From the NCBI GenBank assembly GCA_012512335.1, contig JAAZEK010000502.1:1-6501 (forward strand): a stretch of DNA of 6,501 bases. The letters are read 5' to 3'. The number at the start of each line of letters is the position of its first letter. Positions within the stretch are counted from its first letter, which is position 1. The translations under genes were made by a program, and so were the position numbers. The notes beneath the pieces are model-generated. The model saw only the letters and a program-made list of their open reading frames with translations. It did no database searches and was not told the DNA's origin. Below are positions 4,686 to 6,501 of this stretch, piece after piece. The DNA comes from Clostridiales bacterium (GTDB lineage Bacteria; Bacillota; Clostridia; Caldicoprobacterales; DTU083).

Positions 4686-6419
4686 TTGAAGCAAATGTTA
4701 TCATACCTTAAAGGTTATATAAAAGAGAGTATAATTGCTCCTGCATTTAAGATGCTTGAGGCCTTATTTGACCTTTTTGTCCCCTTGGTAATGGCATCCA
4801 TTATAAATATCGGTATTTCTAATAGTGATACAGCTTATATTCTAAGACAATGTGGCTTACTAATTCTCCTTGGCATAATCGGATTAATCTGCAGCATTAC
4901 TGCACAATATTTTGCTTCAAAGGCAGCTGTGGGATATTCTACTAACTTAAGACGAGCCTTTTTTATGCATATACAATCCCTGGGGTTTTCAGAAATGGAC
5001 ACCATCGGTACCAACACATTGATTACACGGATGACAAGCGACATAAATCAGATTCAAAATGGTATCAACCTTTTTTTACGTCTGTTTCTTCGCAGCCCCT
5101 TTATCGTATTTGGCGCCCTTGTTATGGCCTTTACAATTAGCCGTGACGGAGCAATGATCTTTGCTGTTGTAATTCCAGTTCTTTCAATTGTTGTCTTCGG
5201 TATTATGATTTTTACCCTCCCTCTCTATAAGAAAGTGCAGGGGAAGCTGGATCGTATTCTGGGAAAAACCAGTGAGAACCTGTCTGGAGTTCGGGTGATC
5301 CGTGCCTTCAATAAGGAAAAAGATGAGGTTTCCCAGTTTGAAAATACTAATGATGAATTTACAAGGTTCCAACAGAGGGTTGGAAATATTTCAGGCTTGA
5401 TGAATCCTCTGACCTTTATAATTGTTAATATCGCTATTATTGCTATACTAAATACTGGTGCTGTAAACGTAAACATGGGCAGCTTGAAGCAGGGTGACGT
5501 TATTGCCCTTGTAAGCTATATGGGACAAATAATTATTGAGCTTATTAAACTAGCCAATCTAATTATTCAGATGACCAGGGCCATCGCTTCAGGCGGAAGG
5601 GTACATAGTATAATGGAAACTAAGCCTGCTATGGTATTTGCCGATACAAGTAAAGAGCATTTAAGGGAAAATCAGAGTGAAGACGCCGTTTCCTTTGATA
5701 ATGTGTCTCTTTCCTATAATCCATCAAGTGAGAACAGCTTAAATAATATCAGCTTTAGTATTAAGGAAGGACAAACCATAGGAATTATCGGGGGTACAGG
5801 TAGCGGAAAAACAAGCATCATCAACCTGATTCCAAGATTCTATGATGCTACTAACGGTTCTGTTAGAGTTTTAGGCAGACCTGTAACGGATTATACAAAG
5901 GAAGAATTACGGGATTTAGTCGCTATTGTTATGCAAAGAACACTGCTTTTTAAAGGCACGATAAGATCTAACTTACTATGGGGCAATGAAAACGCAACAG
6001 ATGAAGAGTTATGGGATGCCTTGGCTGTTGCACAGGCAGATGATTTTGTTAGGAAAAAGAAAAACGGCCTGGACGATCCTGTAGAACAAGGGGGAAGAAA
6101 TCTCTCTGGTGGGCAAAGGCAGCGCTTATCCATAGCACGTGCCATCATTAAAAATCCCAAAATATTAATCCTTGACGATAGTACAAGTGCATTGGATTAC
6201 GCAACGGATGCCCGTTTGCGAAAAGCTCTTAGTAATTTGCCGGATTATATGACAGTTATAATCGTAAGCCAAAGAACCTCCAGTATTCAGCATGCAGACC
6301 AGATTTTTGTGCTGGATGACGGCAACCTGCTTGGTTCAGGAAAGCATGATGAGCTGCTTAAGACCAGCCACATATACAAGGAAATTTACGACAGCCAATA
6401 TAAAAAGGGTGGTGAGTAA
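4686..6419 (+). CDS. ABC exporter half-transporter with degenerate ATP site, subunit 1
   Basis: This 577-residue protein has an N-terminal membrane domain with about six hydrophobic segments (roughly residues 18-44, 56-80, 137-154, 158-180, 240-262, 271-295) and a C-terminal ATPase domain from about 335. Visible motifs are A-loop Tyr344, Walker A GGTGSGKTS (369-377, Lys375), Q-loop Gln417, an intact LSGGQ signature (473-477) and a D-loop SALD. Walker B ends LDDSTSALD: the usual catalytic Glu is Asp498. The H-loop His is Gln529 (VSQRTSS). Both changes are known in the non-hydrolysing half of heterodimeric exporters such as TM287/288. It is a membrane exporter of multidrug or lipid-like substrates by family; the substrate is unknown. 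The partner probably starts one base after the stop. The start is TTG, as set by the ribosome binding site. Confidence 0.93.
   Translation: MKQMLSYLKGYIKESIIAPAFKMLEALFDLFVPLVMASIINIGISNSDTAYILRQCGLLILLGIIGLICSITAQYFASKAAVGYSTNLRRAFFMHIQSLGFSEMDTIGTNTLITRMTSDINQIQNGINLFLRLFLRSPFIVFGALVMAFTISRDGAMIFAVVIPVLSIVVFGIMIFTLPLYKKVQGKLDRILGKTSENLSGVRVIRAFNKEKDEVSQFENTNDEFTRFQQRVGNISGLMNPLTFIIVNIAIIAILNTGAVNVNMGSLKQGDVIALVSYMGQIIIELIKLANLIIQMTRAIASGGRVHSIMETKPAMVFADTSKEHLRENQSEDAVSFDNVSLSYNPSSENSLNNISFSIKEGQTIGIIGGTGSGKTSIINLIPRFYDATNGSVRVLGRPVTDYTKEELRDLVAIVMQRTLLFKGTIRSNLLWGNENATDEELWDALAVAQADDFVRKKKNGLDDPVEQGGRNLSGGQRQRLSIARAIIKNPKILILDDSTSALDYATDARLRKALSNLPDYMTVIIVSQRTSSIQHADQIFVLDDGNLLGSGKHDELLKTSHIYKEIYDSQYKKGGE
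6408..6415 (+). promoter_or_regulatory. Ribosome binding site of the second ABC subunit
   Basis: GGTGGTGA matches the anti-ribosomal complement GGAGGTGA at 7 of 8 positions. Its GGTGG core is 8 nt before TTG at 6421 and lies inside the last codons of subunit 1, so translation is coupled. Confidence 0.6.
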
Positions 6420-6420
6420 T

Positions 6421-6501
6421 TTGAAAGCAAAAGGAAAAGCAAATATGATTAAAAGCAAGGATACCTTAAAAATAGTAGTAAAATTCATAGCACCTTACAG
6501 A
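6421..6501 (+). CDS. Probable second ABC half-transporter, N-terminal fragment
   Basis: An open frame runs from TTG at 6421 (one base after the previous stop) to the window edge. It reads MKAKGKANMIKSKDTLKIVVKFIAPYR. The basic start followed by a LKxxxKFIxPYR segment is typical of the region just before the first membrane helix of ABC exporters, and paired half-transporter genes are common. A GTG at 6412 in the same frame is possible, but it overlaps the ribosome binding site. The identity rests mostly on gene order; no ATPase motif is in view. If this is the partner, it should carry the catalytic Glu and His that subunit 1 lacks. Confidence 0.65.
   Translation, partial: MKAKGKANMIKSKDTLKIVVKFIAPYR

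Overview
The window looks like chromosomal DNA of a low-GC, Gram-positive anaerobe, most likely a clostridial Firmicute. The reasons are AT-rich sequence, strong AGGAGG-type ribosome binding sites, frequent TTG and GTG starts, sigma-A-type promoters with 17-bp spacers, a DegV-family fatty-acid-binding protein and a two-gene ABC exporter. No species can be named from the sequence alone.

Minus strand, positions 1 to about 3530: an apparent five-gene operon, read from right to left. A strong promoter (TTGACG, 17 bp, TATAAT) sits at 3498-3526. It is followed by a leader of about 150 nt that contains a dispersed-repeat hairpin. The genes are prfC (peptide chain release factor 3, TTG start), an unrecognised 96-residue protein, a YaiI/YqxD (DUF188) protein, an SRAP/YedK-type abasic-site DNA-crosslinking protein, and the N-terminal part of an alpha/beta-hydrolase esterase that runs off the left edge. 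Gaps are 15 nt, 22 nt, 3 nt and 63 nt, and no terminator was seen between the genes.

Minus strand, 3531-4556: a monocistronic unit. It has its own promoter (TTGCAT, 17 bp, TATTAT at 4528-4556), a degV/fakB-like gene (GTG start at 4412) and a clear intrinsic terminator (3531-3557). An imperfect palindrome lies inside this promoter and resembles a FapR-type operator; this is the most testable regulatory idea in the window.

Plus strand, 4576 to the end: a divergent unit. A probable promoter (extended -10) precedes a half-size ABC exporter whose Walker B and H-loop catalytic residues are replaced. One base after its stop codon comes the start of a second ORF, cut off by the window edge. This fits a heterodimeric multidrug-type exporter with one degenerate ATP site.

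I found no tRNA, rRNA, CRISPR array, transposase or phage gene. Much of this is ordinary core-genome content. The less ordinary items are the palindrome in the degV promoter, the repeat hairpin in the prfC leader, the uncharacterised 96-residue protein, the short SRAP C-terminus and the heavy use of non-ATG starts.
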